A stretch of 64,000 nt of DNA from assembly GCA_963763755.1 (NCBI GenBank), contig CAVXQE010000004.1, forward strand, positions 62,001-126,000, given 5' to 3'. Below the pieces are notes generated by a model. The model worked only from the letters and a program-made list of their open reading frames with translations. It ran no database searches and had not been told where the DNA came from. Positions 34,658 to 43,865 of this stretch are shown here, in pieces; position 1 is the stretch's first letter, and every line of letters begins with the position of its first letter. The DNA is from Gaiellasilicea sp963763755 (lineage in GTDB: Bacteria > Actinomycetota > Thermoleophilia > Gaiellales > Gaiellaceae). Made by a program: the position numbers and the translations under genes.

Positions 34658-35791
34658 TTGAAGATCACCGATGTCGAGGCCGTCGTCCTGCGGCAACCTG
34701 CCGTGAACGAGGGGATCGCCGACGGCAGCCAGGACGATCTCGTCATCCTGGTCCACACCGACGAGGGGATCACCGGCGTCGGTGAAGTCGACTCCGCGCC
34801 CGAGGCGGTCGCGGCGCTGGTCAGCGCTCCGGGCTCGCACGCGATTGCGAACAGCCTCCGCGGGCTGCTGATCGGTGAGGATCCGCTCGACATCGAGCGT
34901 CTCTGGGACAAGATGTATCGCGGCGTCATCTTCATCGGCCGCCGCGGGATCGCGATCCATGCGATCAGCGGCATCGACATCGCCCTCTGGGACATCAAGG
35001 GGAAGGCGCTCGGCAAGCCGGTGTGCGAGCTGCTCGGGACGGTCCAGCACGACCGCATCCGGGCGTACGCCTCCCGGCTGATGCCCGACACGACCGAGGA
35101 GGTCACCGAGGCCGTCGCGGCGCTCCGCGAGCAGGGCTTCACGGCCGTCAAGCTCGGCTGGGGCCCGCTCGGGAAGGATCCCGACCACGACGTCCGCCTC
35201 GCCGCCGCCGCGCGCGAGGCCGGCGGCGACGGCGTCGAGATCCTGATCGACGCCGGCCTCGGCTACGGCGCGGACGCGGCGACTGCGATTCGCGTCGCCC
35301 GCGAGCTCGAGCAGCTCGGCGTGTACTGGCTCGAGGAGCCGTTCGAGCCGGACGAGTACGAGGCGTACGCCGAGCTTGCGGACGCGGTCGACCTGACGGT
35401 CGCGGCCGGAGAGCAGGACGCGACGCGCTGGGGCTTCCGCGAGCTGATCGAGCGCGGGCACGTCGACCTGATCCAGCCCGACGTCACCCGGTGCGGCGGC
35501 ATCACCGAGACGCTGAGGATCGCCGCACTCGCAGAGGAGCACGGCGTCGCGCTCGTGCCGCACGCCTGGAAGAGTGGGATCATCAAAGCCGCCTCGCTGC
35601 ACGTCAACGCCGTGCTGCCCGGGGCGCTCTTCCAGGAGTACTGCGTCGCGGAGACCGCGATCAACACGAAGCTGACACACCAACTGCTGCCAATCGAGGC
35701 GGACGGCTGCGTTGCAGTCCCGACGGCGCCCGGACTTGGCATCGATCTCGACGAGGAAGTCTTCTCGTCCCTACGCGTGGAGGCACGATGA
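34658..35791 (+). CDS. Enolase-superfamily (mandelate racemase-type) enzyme
   Basis: A 377-residue intact enzyme. TTG at 34658 follows GAGGAG with good spacing and gives the usual family start (LKITDVEAVVLRQP); a GTG six bases earlier is the alternative. Barrel residues: FTAVKLGWGPLG (Lys), ILIDAGLGYGADA (Asp), YWLEEPFEPDEY (Glu), TVAAGEQDATRWG (Glu) and VALVPHAWKSGI (His). The Lys/His pair is typical of mandelate racemase-like acid-sugar dehydratases or racemases. First gene of the rightward arm; the stop overlaps the aminotransferase ATG (ATGA). Confidence 0.85.
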   Translation: MKITDVEAVVLRQPAVNEGIADGSQDDLVILVHTDEGITGVGEVDSAPEAVAALVSAPGSHAIANSLRGLLIGEDPLDIERLWDKMYRGVIFIGRRGIAIHAISGIDIALWDIKGKALGKPVCELLGTVQHDRIRAYASRLMPDTTEEVTEAVAALREQGFTAVKLGWGPLGKDPDHDVRLAAAAREAGGDGVEILIDAGLGYGADAATAIRVARELEQLGVYWLEEPFEPDEYEAYAELADAVDLTVAAGEQDATRWGFRELIERGHVDLIQPDVTRCGGITETLRIAALAEEHGVALVPHAWKSGIIKAASLHVNAVLPGALFQEYCVAETAINTKLTHQLLPIEADGCVAVPTAPGLGIDLDEEVFSSLRVEAR

Positions 35792-37089
35792 CCCAGATCT
35801 CATCCGAAGCCGCCGGCCGGCTGGCCGCGCGCGCGGCCGCCGTGATCCCAGGAGGCGTGAACAGCGGACAGCGCCGCGTTCCCGGCCTCGAGGACCTCGT
35901 CGTCACCGCCACGAGCGGCTCGACCTTCACCGACGCGGACGGTCGCGTCTACACCGACTACCACTCGGCCTTCGGCCCGCCGCTCCTCGGGCACAACGAC
36001 CCCGATGTCGACGCGGCCGCCACGAATGCGGCCGGGCTGATGGGCGTCGGCGTCACTCCGGTCGAGATCGAGCTCGCCGAGCGGCTCGTCGACGTCGTGC
36101 CCTCGCTCGAGAAGGTGCTCCTGACGGCGACCGGGAGCGAGGCGACCTTCCACGCCCTCCGGCTCGCGCGCACCGTCACCGGCCGCCGCCACGTGATCAA
36201 GTTCCAGGGCTGCTACCACGGCTGGCACGACTCGGTGGCGATGAACGTGATCTCGCCAGCCGACCGTGTCGGGGGCAAGGACCCGCTCTCGCAGGGGATC
36301 CTCCCCGAGGTTCTCGAGGCGACCATCGTCTGCCGGTTCAACGACGCGGACGACGTCGAGCGCGCGCTGACGGACCACGACGTCGCGGCGATCATCCTCG
36401 AGCCGATCCCGCACAACATCGGCGCCGTCCTGCCGAAGCCCGGCTTTCTCGAGCGGCTCCGCGAGCTGGCGACCAAGCACGGCACGGTGCTCGTCTTCGA
36501 CGAGGTGATCACGGGCTTCCGCCACGGCCTCGGCGGCTACCAGGCGATCGCCGGAGTCACGCCCGACCTGACCACGCTCGGGAAGGCGATGGCCAACGGC
36601 TGGCCTGTCTCCGCGCTCGGCGGCAAGGCCGAGCTGATGGACCTCTTCTCGACCACGCCCGGGCAGCCGGCCTTCTTCGCCGGCACGTTCAACGGGCACC
36701 CGGCGACGACCGCGGCCGCTCTCGCGACGCTCGACAAGCTGCAGCGCGAGCCGGTGCACGAGCATGTCTTCGGGCTCGGCGAGCGCACCCGTGAGGGGCT
36801 GCGCGCCCTCTACGCGCGGCTCGGCGTCCCGGTCGTGGTGTCCGGCTTCGGCTCGGTCTTCGTCACGTACTTCCTCGACGGGCCGGTCGAGAGCTACGAC
36901 GACCTGCTCCGGAACGACGTCGACATGTTCATCGGCTACCGGCGCGAGCTGATGCGCCACGGGATCTTCGAGCTGCCCTTGAACCTGAAGCGGAGTCACT
37001 TCTCGTACGCGCACACGGACGAGGACGTCGATCGGCTGCTCGAAGCGACGGAGACCGCGGTCGCGGCGGTGCTCACGGCTCGCGCGTGA
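35788..37089 (+). CDS. Class III aminotransferase (glutamate-1-semialdehyde aminomutase-like)
   Basis: A 433-residue PLP enzyme. It opens with AAAVIPGGVNSGQRRVPG, very like glutamate-1-semialdehyde aminomutases. PLP-site blocks: LTATGSEATFHALRLAR, QGCYHGWHDS, VLVFDEVITGFRHG (Asp) and TTLGKAMANGWP (Schiff-base Lys). The catabolic context and lack of heme-biosynthesis neighbours argue against a role in tetrapyrrole synthesis; it is more likely an omega- or beta-amino-acid transaminase or aminomutase. ATGA overlap with the gene before and GTGA overlap with the gene after. Confidence 0.85.
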   Translation: MTQISSEAAGRLAARAAAVIPGGVNSGQRRVPGLEDLVVTATSGSTFTDADGRVYTDYHSAFGPPLLGHNDPDVDAAATNAAGLMGVGVTPVEIELAERLVDVVPSLEKVLLTATGSEATFHALRLARTVTGRRHVIKFQGCYHGWHDSVAMNVISPADRVGGKDPLSQGILPEVLEATIVCRFNDADDVERALTDHDVAAIILEPIPHNIGAVLPKPGFLERLRELATKHGTVLVFDEVITGFRHGLGGYQAIAGVTPDLTTLGKAMANGWPVSALGGKAELMDLFSTTPGQPAFFAGTFNGHPATTAAALATLDKLQREPVHEHVFGLGERTREGLRALYARLGVPVVVSGFGSVFVTYFLDGPVESYDDLLRNDVDMFIGYRRELMRHGIFELPLNLKRSHFSYAHTDEDVDRLLEATETAVAAVLTARA

Positions 37090-38108
37090 CGGACTCGCCG
37101 GTCTCCTGCACGATCGATCTCTCCGCGCCGGGCAAGCAGCTCGGCCGGCTGCAGCTCCCGAAGATCACGAACACCGGCGGCTGGGCGAGCACCTTCATCC
37201 CGATCGCGTCGATCGCGAACGGGGACGGGCCGAACGTGCTCGTGCTCGCCGGGAACCACGGCGACGAGTACGAGGGTCAGGTTGCGGCGCTGCGCCTGAT
37301 CCAGGAGCTCGAGCCGGAGCAGGTCTCCGGGCGCGTCACGGTCATCCCCGTGCTGTCGACCGGAGCATCGAAGGCGAACACGCGGCTGTGGCCCTCCGGC
37401 GTGAACTTCAACCGCTCGTTCCCCGGCTCGCCGGACGGGCCGCCGAACGAGCAGCTCGCCGACTACCTCACTCGCTTCCTCTTCCCGCCCGCGGACGTCG
37501 TGATCGACATGCACTCCGGCGGGCGCACCGCCTGGTTCGTGCCCTGCTCGCACATGCACGTCGTCGACGACGCCGAGCAGCGCCGCGCGATGCTCGCCGG
37601 GATGCAGGCGTGGAACTCCGACTACCACTTCCTCTACATCGACGTGAACGGCACGGGCCTCCTGCCCGTCGAGGCCGAGGGCCAGGGCAAGCTGGTGATC
37701 ACGACTGAGCTCGGCGGCGGCGGCCGCGTCCCGGCCGCCGTGCACGAGCTCGCCTGGAGCGGCCTGACGAACGTGCTCCGGCACGTCGGCCTGCTCGAGG
37801 GCGAGGTGCAGACGCGGGCCTCGCTCGGCAAGCCCGATGCCGTGATCCTCGACGGACGCGATCCCGCCAACTACGTGATCGCCCCGGAGGACGGGATCTT
37901 CGAGGGCCTGCTCGAGCCGCCCGCGCCGGTGCGGGCAGGCGACCCGGTCGCGCGCCTCTGGTTCCCGGACACGCCCGCCCGGCCGCCCGAGGTGCTGCGC
38001 GCGCCGCTCGACGGCGTGCTCGCTGTGATCCGCTCGATTCCGGCAACAGAGGCGGGCGACGGTCTCTTCACGATCGGCCAGCCGATCGATCCGCAAGAGC
38101 TCGCCTGA
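37086..38108 (+). CDS. Succinylglutamate desuccinylase/aspartoacylase family hydrolase (second copy)
   Basis: A 340-residue paralogue of the product of 33543-34553, about 55-60% identical by eye. Zinc ligands lie in VLAGNHGDEYEGQVAA (His, Glu) and VVIDMHSGGRTAW (His); NFNRSFPG carries the Asn-Arg motif. The C-terminal barrel is GLLEPPAPVRAGDPVARLW. The two differ in the residue after the first zinc His block and in the loop around HMHVVDDAEQR, so substrate ranges may differ. The GTG start overlaps the aminotransferase stop. Confidence 0.85.
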   Translation: MTDSPVSCTIDLSAPGKQLGRLQLPKITNTGGWASTFIPIASIANGDGPNVLVLAGNHGDEYEGQVAALRLIQELEPEQVSGRVTVIPVLSTGASKANTRLWPSGVNFNRSFPGSPDGPPNEQLADYLTRFLFPPADVVIDMHSGGRTAWFVPCSHMHVVDDAEQRRAMLAGMQAWNSDYHFLYIDVNGTGLLPVEAEGQGKLVITTELGGGGRVPAAVHELAWSGLTNVLRHVGLLEGEVQTRASLGKPDAVILDGRDPANYVIAPEDGIFEGLLEPPAPVRAGDPVARLWFPDTPARPPEVLRAPLDGVLAVIRSIPATEAGDGLFTIGQPIDPQELA

Positions 38109-38109
38109 C

Positions 38110-39391
38110 GTGAGCCTCTTTGCGTGGCTGGGCGGACGGACGTTCGCGAGCCTGCGCAAGCACCGGAATTACCGGCTCTACTTCGTCAGCTACGGCGTCT
38201 CGTTCGTCGGCACGTGGATGCAGCAGATCGCTGCGTACTGGCTCGTGCTCGACCTGACCGGGTCGCCGCTCGCCGTCGGAACGCTCGCCCTCGCCCAGCT
38301 CCTGCCGGTGACGCTTTTCGGCCTGCCCGTCGGCTCGGTGATCGACCGCTTCGACGTCCGCCGGCTGCTGCTCGTGCACGGAGTCGCTCTCGATCCTCGC
38401 TGCCGGAACGCTCGCCGTCCTGACGCTGACCGACACCGTCGCGCTCTGGCAGGTGTACGTGATCGCGACCTTCCAGGGGCTCGTCCTCGTGCTCGGCAAC
38501 CCGGCCCGGCACACGCTCGTGTTCCGGATCGTGGGGAAGGACGACCTGCCGAACGCGGTCGCGCTCGGCTCGGCCTTGGGGACGACCGCGCGCATCGTCG
38601 GGCCGGCGCTCGGCGGGCTCGTCGTCGCCCTGGCCGGGGTCGGCGTCGCATTCGCCGTGAACTCCGCCAGCTACCTCGCGGTCGTGATCGCGCTGCTCGC
38701 GATGCGGGTCAGCGAGCTGCGGCCGTACGTCCCGCCCGAGGTGCAGACCGGATTCCGCCGGAGCATCCGCGTGATGCTCTCGTTCGTTCGCCGCTCGCGC
38801 AGGGTGGCGGTGGCCTTCTTCACGGTGCTCGCGCTGAGCACGATCTCGTTCAACTTCGACGTCCTGCTCCCGCTGCTCGCCGGGGACACACTCGACGCCG
38901 ACGCGGACGTGTTCGGCCTGATCGCGGCGGTCTTCGGCGCCGGCGCTCTTTGCGGCGCGCTGTTCCTCGCCACCCTCGGCAAGGCGCGCATTCGCCTGCT
39001 CGTCGGCGGCGCGCTCGGCTTCGGCGTGCTCGAGCTCGCGCTCGCCCCGCAGACGAGCCTCGTGCCGGTCTGCATCCTGCTCTTTCTGACCGGCGGCTGC
39101 TATCTGCTCTGGGGCGCGAGCGCGCTCGCGTCGCTACAGCTCGCTGCGCCGGAGCATCTGCGCGGACAGGCGGCGAGCCTCTACATGTTCGCGTTCCTCG
39201 GCGGGGCGCCGCTCGGCGGCCTGCTCGCCGGCTGGCTCACCGCACGCGGCGGCACCCAGCTTGCGTTCGTGGTCGCCGGGACCAGCGCCGTACTCGTCGC
39301 AATCACCGGGGCCGTGGTCATGCTCGCCGGCCAGCCGGCTGCAGCACGAAGTGCACGTCCGACGACATCGTTGAGCAAGGGAGAGGGCTGA
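38110..39391 (+). CDS. MFS transporter, one frame break
   Basis: A major-facilitator protein of about 426 residues with 11-12 predicted helices. The start HRNYRLYFVSYGVSFVGTWM and first loop PVGSVIDRFDVRRLLL (G-x3-D-R motif A) are those of the DHA3/enterobactin-exporter (EntS-like) group; ASLYMFAFLGGAPLGGLLAG lies near the end. One break near 38385. It starts GTG one base after the hydrolase stop. In this operon it may export a product or import the acid substrate; EntS-type members are usually exporters. Confidence 0.83.
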
Positions 39392-39393
39392 CA

Positions 39394-40773
39394 GTGAACA
39401 AGACCTTTAGCTACACGCATTGCCAATTCGGCGTTGCCACACGGGATGTCACGCCGCCGGTCGGGATCTACGCCCGCAGCTGGGGCGCCGCCACGCACGA
39501 CACCGCGGAGGGGATTCACCGTCCGTTCGCCGCCACGGCAGCCGTCTTCGCGCCGCTCGACGGCGACGGGCCGACACTGGCGCTCGTCGCAGTCGACCTC
39601 GGCTGGTTCCAGCACGTGCCGGACGAGCAGAAGCTGCGCGCGACGCTCCTGGAGCGCACGGGGCTGGACGACGCCTCGCTGTTGATCAACATGTCGCACA
39701 CCCATGCGGGCGCCAACGTCAACTCGCAGCTGACCGACAAGCCCGGCGCCGAGCTGATCGAGCCCTACATCGAGCACCTGACCGAGCAGCTCGGGGCAGC
39801 GATCCTCGAGGCACGCGAGTCCGCTGCGCCGGCGTGGGTGACGTACGGCACCGGCCGCTGCGCGCTGGCGACCAACCGGGATCTGTGGGACGCCTCGGCG
39901 GAGAGGTGGGCCTGCGGCTACAACCCCGACGAGCCGGCCGACGACACGCTGCTGGTCGCGCGGGTCACCGGCGATACGGGTGAAGTGCGCGCGACGCTGT
40001 TCAACTACGCCTGCCATCCGACGACGCTCGCCTGGGCGAACCGACTCCTCTCGCCCGACTACATCGGCGCGGCGCGTGAGGTCTTGGAGCGGGCGTTCGA
40101 CGCCCCGGCGCTCTTCTTCCAGGGCGCGTCGGGCGATCTCGCCCCGCGCGACGACTATGTCGGCGACGCGGCCGTCGCCGACAGCAACGGCCGCCAGCTC
40201 GGGTACGCCGCGGCGGCTGCGATCGAGAGCCTGCCGCCGGCCGGCACCCAGTTCGTCTACACGGGGATCGTCGCGTCGGGCGCCAATCTCGGCGCCTGGG
40301 AATACCAGCCGTGCGACGCGGAGCAACTGCGCGCCAGCGAGCAGCTCGCGGCCCGTGTGAGCCCCGTCGAGCTGCGGCGCAAGGAGGACATCGGAGTCGT
40401 CGAAAGTGCCTCCGATGCGACTCCCGACTCGGTCCAGGAGCGGGAGAAGGCGCTGCGCCGCCGGTTCCTCGCTCAGGCGCTCGGAGACGGTCCCGTCTAC
40501 ACGATGCCGCTCTGGATCTGGCGGCTCGGCGACGCGCTGCTGGTCGCCGTTCCCAACGAGCCCTACTCGGTCTTCCAGGTCGAGCTGCGGCGGCGCTTCG
40601 AGGGGACGCCGCTGCTGGTGCTCGGAACGACGAACAGGACGATGGGCTACCTGTCGCCCGAGGAGACCTACGGCACCGGGCTCTATCAGGAGCAGCAGTC
40701 GCCGTTCGCACCCGGTTGTCTCGAGCAGACGATGGAGGTCGCCGCGTCCACGCTCGCGGAGCTGCGGCGCTAG
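39394..40773 (+). CDS. Neutral/alkaline ceramidase-like hydrolase (second copy)
   Basis: A 459-residue intact homologue of 32178-33546. Family blocks: FGVATRDVTPPVGIYARSW, LLINMSHTHAGANVNS, LFNYACHPTTLAWANRLLS, ALFFQGASGDLAPRDDY and, near the end, LLVLGTTNRTMGYLSPEETY. GTG at 39394 follows the MFS stop by two bases, after GGAGAG-like sequence. No signal peptide. Last gene of the rightward arm, so both arms end or include such an amidase. Substrate unknown; an amide-linked sugar acid or acylated amino compound would fit the neighbours. Confidence 0.83.
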   Translation: MNKTFSYTHCQFGVATRDVTPPVGIYARSWGAATHDTAEGIHRPFAATAAVFAPLDGDGPTLALVAVDLGWFQHVPDEQKLRATLLERTGLDDASLLINMSHTHAGANVNSQLTDKPGAELIEPYIEHLTEQLGAAILEARESAAPAWVTYGTGRCALATNRDLWDASAERWACGYNPDEPADDTLLVARVTGDTGEVRATLFNYACHPTTLAWANRLLSPDYIGAAREVLERAFDAPALFFQGASGDLAPRDDYVGDAAVADSNGRQLGYAAAAAIESLPPAGTQFVYTGIVASGANLGAWEYQPCDAEQLRASEQLAARVSPVELRRKEDIGVVESASDATPDSVQEREKALRRRFLAQALGDGPVYTMPLWIWRLGDALLVAVPNEPYSVFQVELRRRFEGTPLLVLGTTNRTMGYLSPEETYGTGLYQEQQSPFAPGCLEQTMEVAASTLAELRR

Positions 40774-40774
40774 G

Positions 40775-41926
40775 TCAGTAGTCGCCGACGCTGCCGTCGG
40801 GCCAGTAACGCTGCGGTAGCCGTGCGTCCCGCGAGGCGCGCTTGCGCGCTTCCGTCTCGTCGAAGTCCAGGCCGAGGCCGGGACCGGCAGGCGGCGAGAC
40901 GTAGCCGGCGTCGGCTCGCGGCGCGTTCGGGAAGAGCTCGTAGAGCGGCTCGAGCTCCATCCACTCCTGGATGCCGAAGTTCGGTACCGCCAGGTCGACA
41001 TGCAGGCAGGCCACGCCGTTGACCGGAGAGCTGGCGTGGTGGAGGGCGGAGCGCTGCCCGTGCATCTCGCCGCTCGCAAGAATCTTCTTCGCCTCGGTGA
41101 TTCCGCCGGCGTGCACCATGTCGATCCGCAGGTAGTCGACCAGCTCGTCCTCGATCAGCGGCTGGAACTCCCACTTGTGGGCGAGTTGCTCGCCCGTCGC
41201 GATCGGAAGGTTCACCTTGTCGCGCACCAGTCGCAGCGACTGCGGGTTGAGCGGACGGATCGGATCCTCGTAGAAGTAGAGGCGGTACGGCTCGAGCGCG
41301 TGGCCGAGGTAGGCCGACTCCGCCGGGCTGAACATCGTGTGCGCGTCGAGGATCAGGTCGACCTCGTCGCCGACGGCGAGGCGCAGCGATTCCGTGGCCT
41401 TGATCGTCTGGACGATCGACGCCTGCGGGTCCCAGTGCGTGAGCGAGTGGTCGTCGAACGCGGCGAGCGGGCCGAAGCGGAGTGCGGTGAATCCCTGCTC
41501 GCGCCACCGGAGCGCGTCCTCCGCCAGCTCCTCCGCGCTGTCCCCCGCGAGGTGACGGTAGACGCGGACCCGCTCGCGCGTCGGGCCGCCGAGGAGGTCG
41601 TAGACCGGAACGCCGAGCCGCTTCCCCTTCAGATCCCAGAGTGCGATGTCGATCCCGGCGACCGCGCTCATGATCACCTGTCCGGTCGACCAGAACGTGC
41701 CGCGCACCATCTCGCTCCACCAGTGCTCGATCCTCGCCGGGTCCTGGCCGACCAGCAGCTCGCCGAAATGATCGAGGATCCCGAGCACGCCGCGCCCGCG
41801 GCCGGCGAGGCTCGCTTCGCCGATCCCCGTCAGCCCTTCGTCGGTGCGGACGAGCACGATGATCACTGCGTAGTCGTAGCCCGGACCAACGCTCACGGGT
41901 AGGGTCTCGATCGCCGTGATCTTCAT
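40775..41926 (-). CDS. Enolase-superfamily acid-sugar dehydratase-like enzyme
   Basis: A 383-residue intact member with N-terminal MKITAIETLPVSVGPGYDYA and the barrel residues LILDAHTMFSP (Asp, adjacent His), YFYEDPIRPLN (Glu), IATGEQLAHKWEFQ (Glu) and HHASSPVNGVACLH. It ends, as the first copy does, with RYWPDGSVGDY. It is convergent with the ceramidase-like gene, one base apart, and divergent from the metallophosphoesterase gene (36 bp between starts). No GntR-type box is found in that gap, so it may be regulated separately. Confidence 0.83.
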   Translation of the reverse strand: MKITAIETLPVSVGPGYDYAVIIVLVRTDEGLTGIGEASLAGRGRGVLGILDHFGELLVGQDPARIEHWWSEMVRGTFWSTGQVIMSAVAGIDIALWDLKGKRLGVPVYDLLGGPTRERVRVYRHLAGDSAEELAEDALRWREQGFTALRFGPLAAFDDHSLTHWDPQASIVQTIKATESLRLAVGDEVDLILDAHTMFSPAESAYLGHALEPYRLYFYEDPIRPLNPQSLRLVRDKVNLPIATGEQLAHKWEFQPLIEDELVDYLRIDMVHAGGITEAKKILASGEMHGQRSALHHASSPVNGVACLHVDLAVPNFGIQEWMELEPLYELFPNAPRADAGYVSPPAGPGLGLDFDETEARKRASRDARLPQRYWPDGSVGDY

Positions 41927-41962
41927 CTTCGCCGCCGTCCGCACATAGTCGAACGCGAGCCT

Positions 41963-42815
41963 ATGCGTATCGGCGTCCTCAGCGATCTCCACTGCGAGCT
42001 CGAGCCCGCGGGCTCACGCTGGATCAACGACCTTCGAGCCCGAGCACCTCGACCGAGCGAACCGACGCGGCCCTCGCGTGGTTCTCCGAGGCAGACGTCG
42101 ATCTGATCCTCCTGCTGGGAGACATCGTCCAGTTCGAGAATCCGAGCGATCTGGCGCACATGTTCGCCCGCCTCGCGGCGGCGGACGTCGCTCCGCTGGC
42201 GACGGTGAACGGAAATCACGACGTCCGGCTCGGCGACGAGTTCGCGCGATCGTGCTCACGAGCATGGGATTCGGCTGCTCTACGAAGACCCGTTCGACTT
42301 CGAGGGGATTGCCCTGGCCGGTGTTGCGGTCGAGCGGGGCCCGGTGCCGCCGCAGTACGTCGGCCGGTTCGCCGGCTGGGGAGGCCAGGCCGACCTCGTC
42401 GTCGTGGCTTCGCACTTCCCCGTCCTGTCCGAGGCTTCGCGGGTTGCCGCGGCCGGACTGCCGTATGCCGGTGACCTCGTGAACCGCGCCGACCTCGAGG
42501 GCCGGCTGCGGCGCCGACCCGCTGCCGAAGGTCCTCCTGAGCGGGCACATCCATTCGCGCTGCTCGGCCCGCATCGGGCCGCTGCTGCAGTGCACGGTCG
42601 GAGCCGTGATCGAGCCCCCATTCGACGCCACGATCGTCGAGATCGACGCGAAGGCCGGGAGCGTCTCGCGAACAGCCCGTCGTCTCGGCGAGATCGCCGT
42701 CACCGATCCCGTCTTCGCCGCGGACGACGAACGCTGGCAGTGGGCCGACGGGCGCTGGGAGACTCAGCCGGTCGCGTCGAGTGCGGCGAGCACGTCCGAG
42801 CTCTCCCAGACCTGA
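41963..42815 (+). CDS. Metallophosphoesterase, several frame breaks
   Basis: A calcineurin-like phosphoesterase of about 280 residues spread over several frames. All four metal motifs are found in order: IGVLSDLHCELE (D-x-H), LILLLGDIVQFEN (G-D), ATVNGNHDVRLG (G-N-H-D) and VLLSGHIHSRCS (G-H-x-H). Breaks lie near 42025, 42250-42280 and 42510. It is probably a cytoplasmic phosphodiesterase or phosphatase. Its ATG is 36 bp from the divergent dehydratase gene. Confidence 0.75.
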
Positions 42816-42893
42816 CCGAACACCCGAGCGAAGCCGCTGAGCGACGAGCGGTGATGGTGCTCGAAGAAGCTCACGGTAGGGTCATGCTCCCAG

Positions 42894-43744
42894 ATGATCA
42901 CCGACGTTCACACCCATGTCGGCGAGTATCCGCTGCACATCAGCGAGAAGTTCGCCGCGGAGGCGCGGGCGGCCTGGCCCGATGTCCCGCTCGGCGGGAG
43001 CCTGGACGACCATTACCAAGACGCGCTCGCGGACGTCGATTGCGCCGTCGTCCTGGCCTTCAACGCCCCGGCCGCCGGCTTCGTCGTCCCCAACGACTAC
43101 GTCGCGTCGTACGTCGCGCGCGACCCCGCGCGGCTGATCGGCTTCGGAGCCGTCGACCCCTCCGACGGCTCGGCGATCGACGAGCTCGAGCGGATGAAGA
43201 GCGACCTCGGCCTCGTCGGCTGCAAGCTCGGCCCGATCTACCAGAACGTCGACCCGCTCAGCCCCGAGTTCCTCCGCGTCTGCGAGGCGCTGGAGCGACT
43301 CGAGCTGCCGATGCTGATCCATCAGGGAACGACCTTCGCCCGCGCCGGGTCCCTGCTCCTTGCCCGGCCGATCCTGCTCGACGAGATCGCGCTGCGCTAC
43401 CCGCGGCTGAAGATCGTGATCGCCCACATCGGCCATCCGTGGTTCGACGAAGCGATCGCCGTCGTGCGGCGTCACCCGTTCGTCTACGCCGATGTGTCGG
43501 GCTAGTCACGCGCCGCTGGCTGCTGTACCAGGCGCTGGTGGGCGCGATCGAGTACCGCGTCGAGCACAAGCTGCTGTTCGGCACCGACTTCCCGTTCTTC
43601 TCGGCCAGTCAGACCATCGACGGCCTGCGCTCGGTGACGGGCCAGGCCTTCGGGCCCGGCATGCCGGTCATCGACGAGCAGGTCGTGGAGGACATCATCC
43701 ACCGGCCGACCCTCGATCTCCTCGAGATCACCCCACCCGCCTAG
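42894..43744 (+). CDS. Amidohydrolase family 2 protein (TIM-barrel metal hydrolase), one frame break
   Basis: A metal-dependent hydrolase or decarboxylase of about 283 residues. N-terminal ITDVHTHVGEYP carries the H-x-H metal pair; MLIHQGTTF and IVIAHIGHPWFDEA supply the later His ligands; LLFGTDFPFFSASQT carries the catalytic Asp after the break at about 43502. There one base, probably a G of a short G-run, is missing. The family includes lactonases of sugar acids and decarboxylases, which fits a role after the acid-sugar dehydratases. Confidence 0.8.
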
Positions 43745-43770
43745 AAGAGACACGGCCGCGCGGAACAACC

Positions 43771-43815
43771 GGTGTCAGACTCGTGCCAGACTCGTCTCTG
43801 ACACCAATTCTTTCT
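43771..43815 (+). terminator. Hairpin terminator with T-rich tail
   Basis: GGTGTCAGA (43771-43779) pairs perfectly with TCTGACACC (43797-43805) and is followed by the T-rich AATTCTTTCTT. The loop holds a repeated CAGACTCGT-like sequence. It ends the amidohydrolase transcript. A small inverted repeat GCAAAT-CGT-ATTTGC follows at 43817-43831. Confidence 0.65.
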
Positions 43816-43865
43816 TGCAAATCGTATTTGCCTGCTCCTGGGCTTGTGGCGCCGAGGCATGCGGC

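Noticed and set aside
35788..37089. Calling the class III aminotransferase hemL
   Set aside because: Sequence resembles glutamate-1-semialdehyde aminomutase, but it is embedded in a catabolic operon with hydrolases and a dehydratase, so a heme-biosynthesis name is not justified.
43817..43831. Inverted repeat GCAAAT-CGT-ATTTGC as an operator
   Set aside because: It lies between two gene ends, downstream of both, so no promoter is nearby; it is probably part of the AT-rich terminator region.
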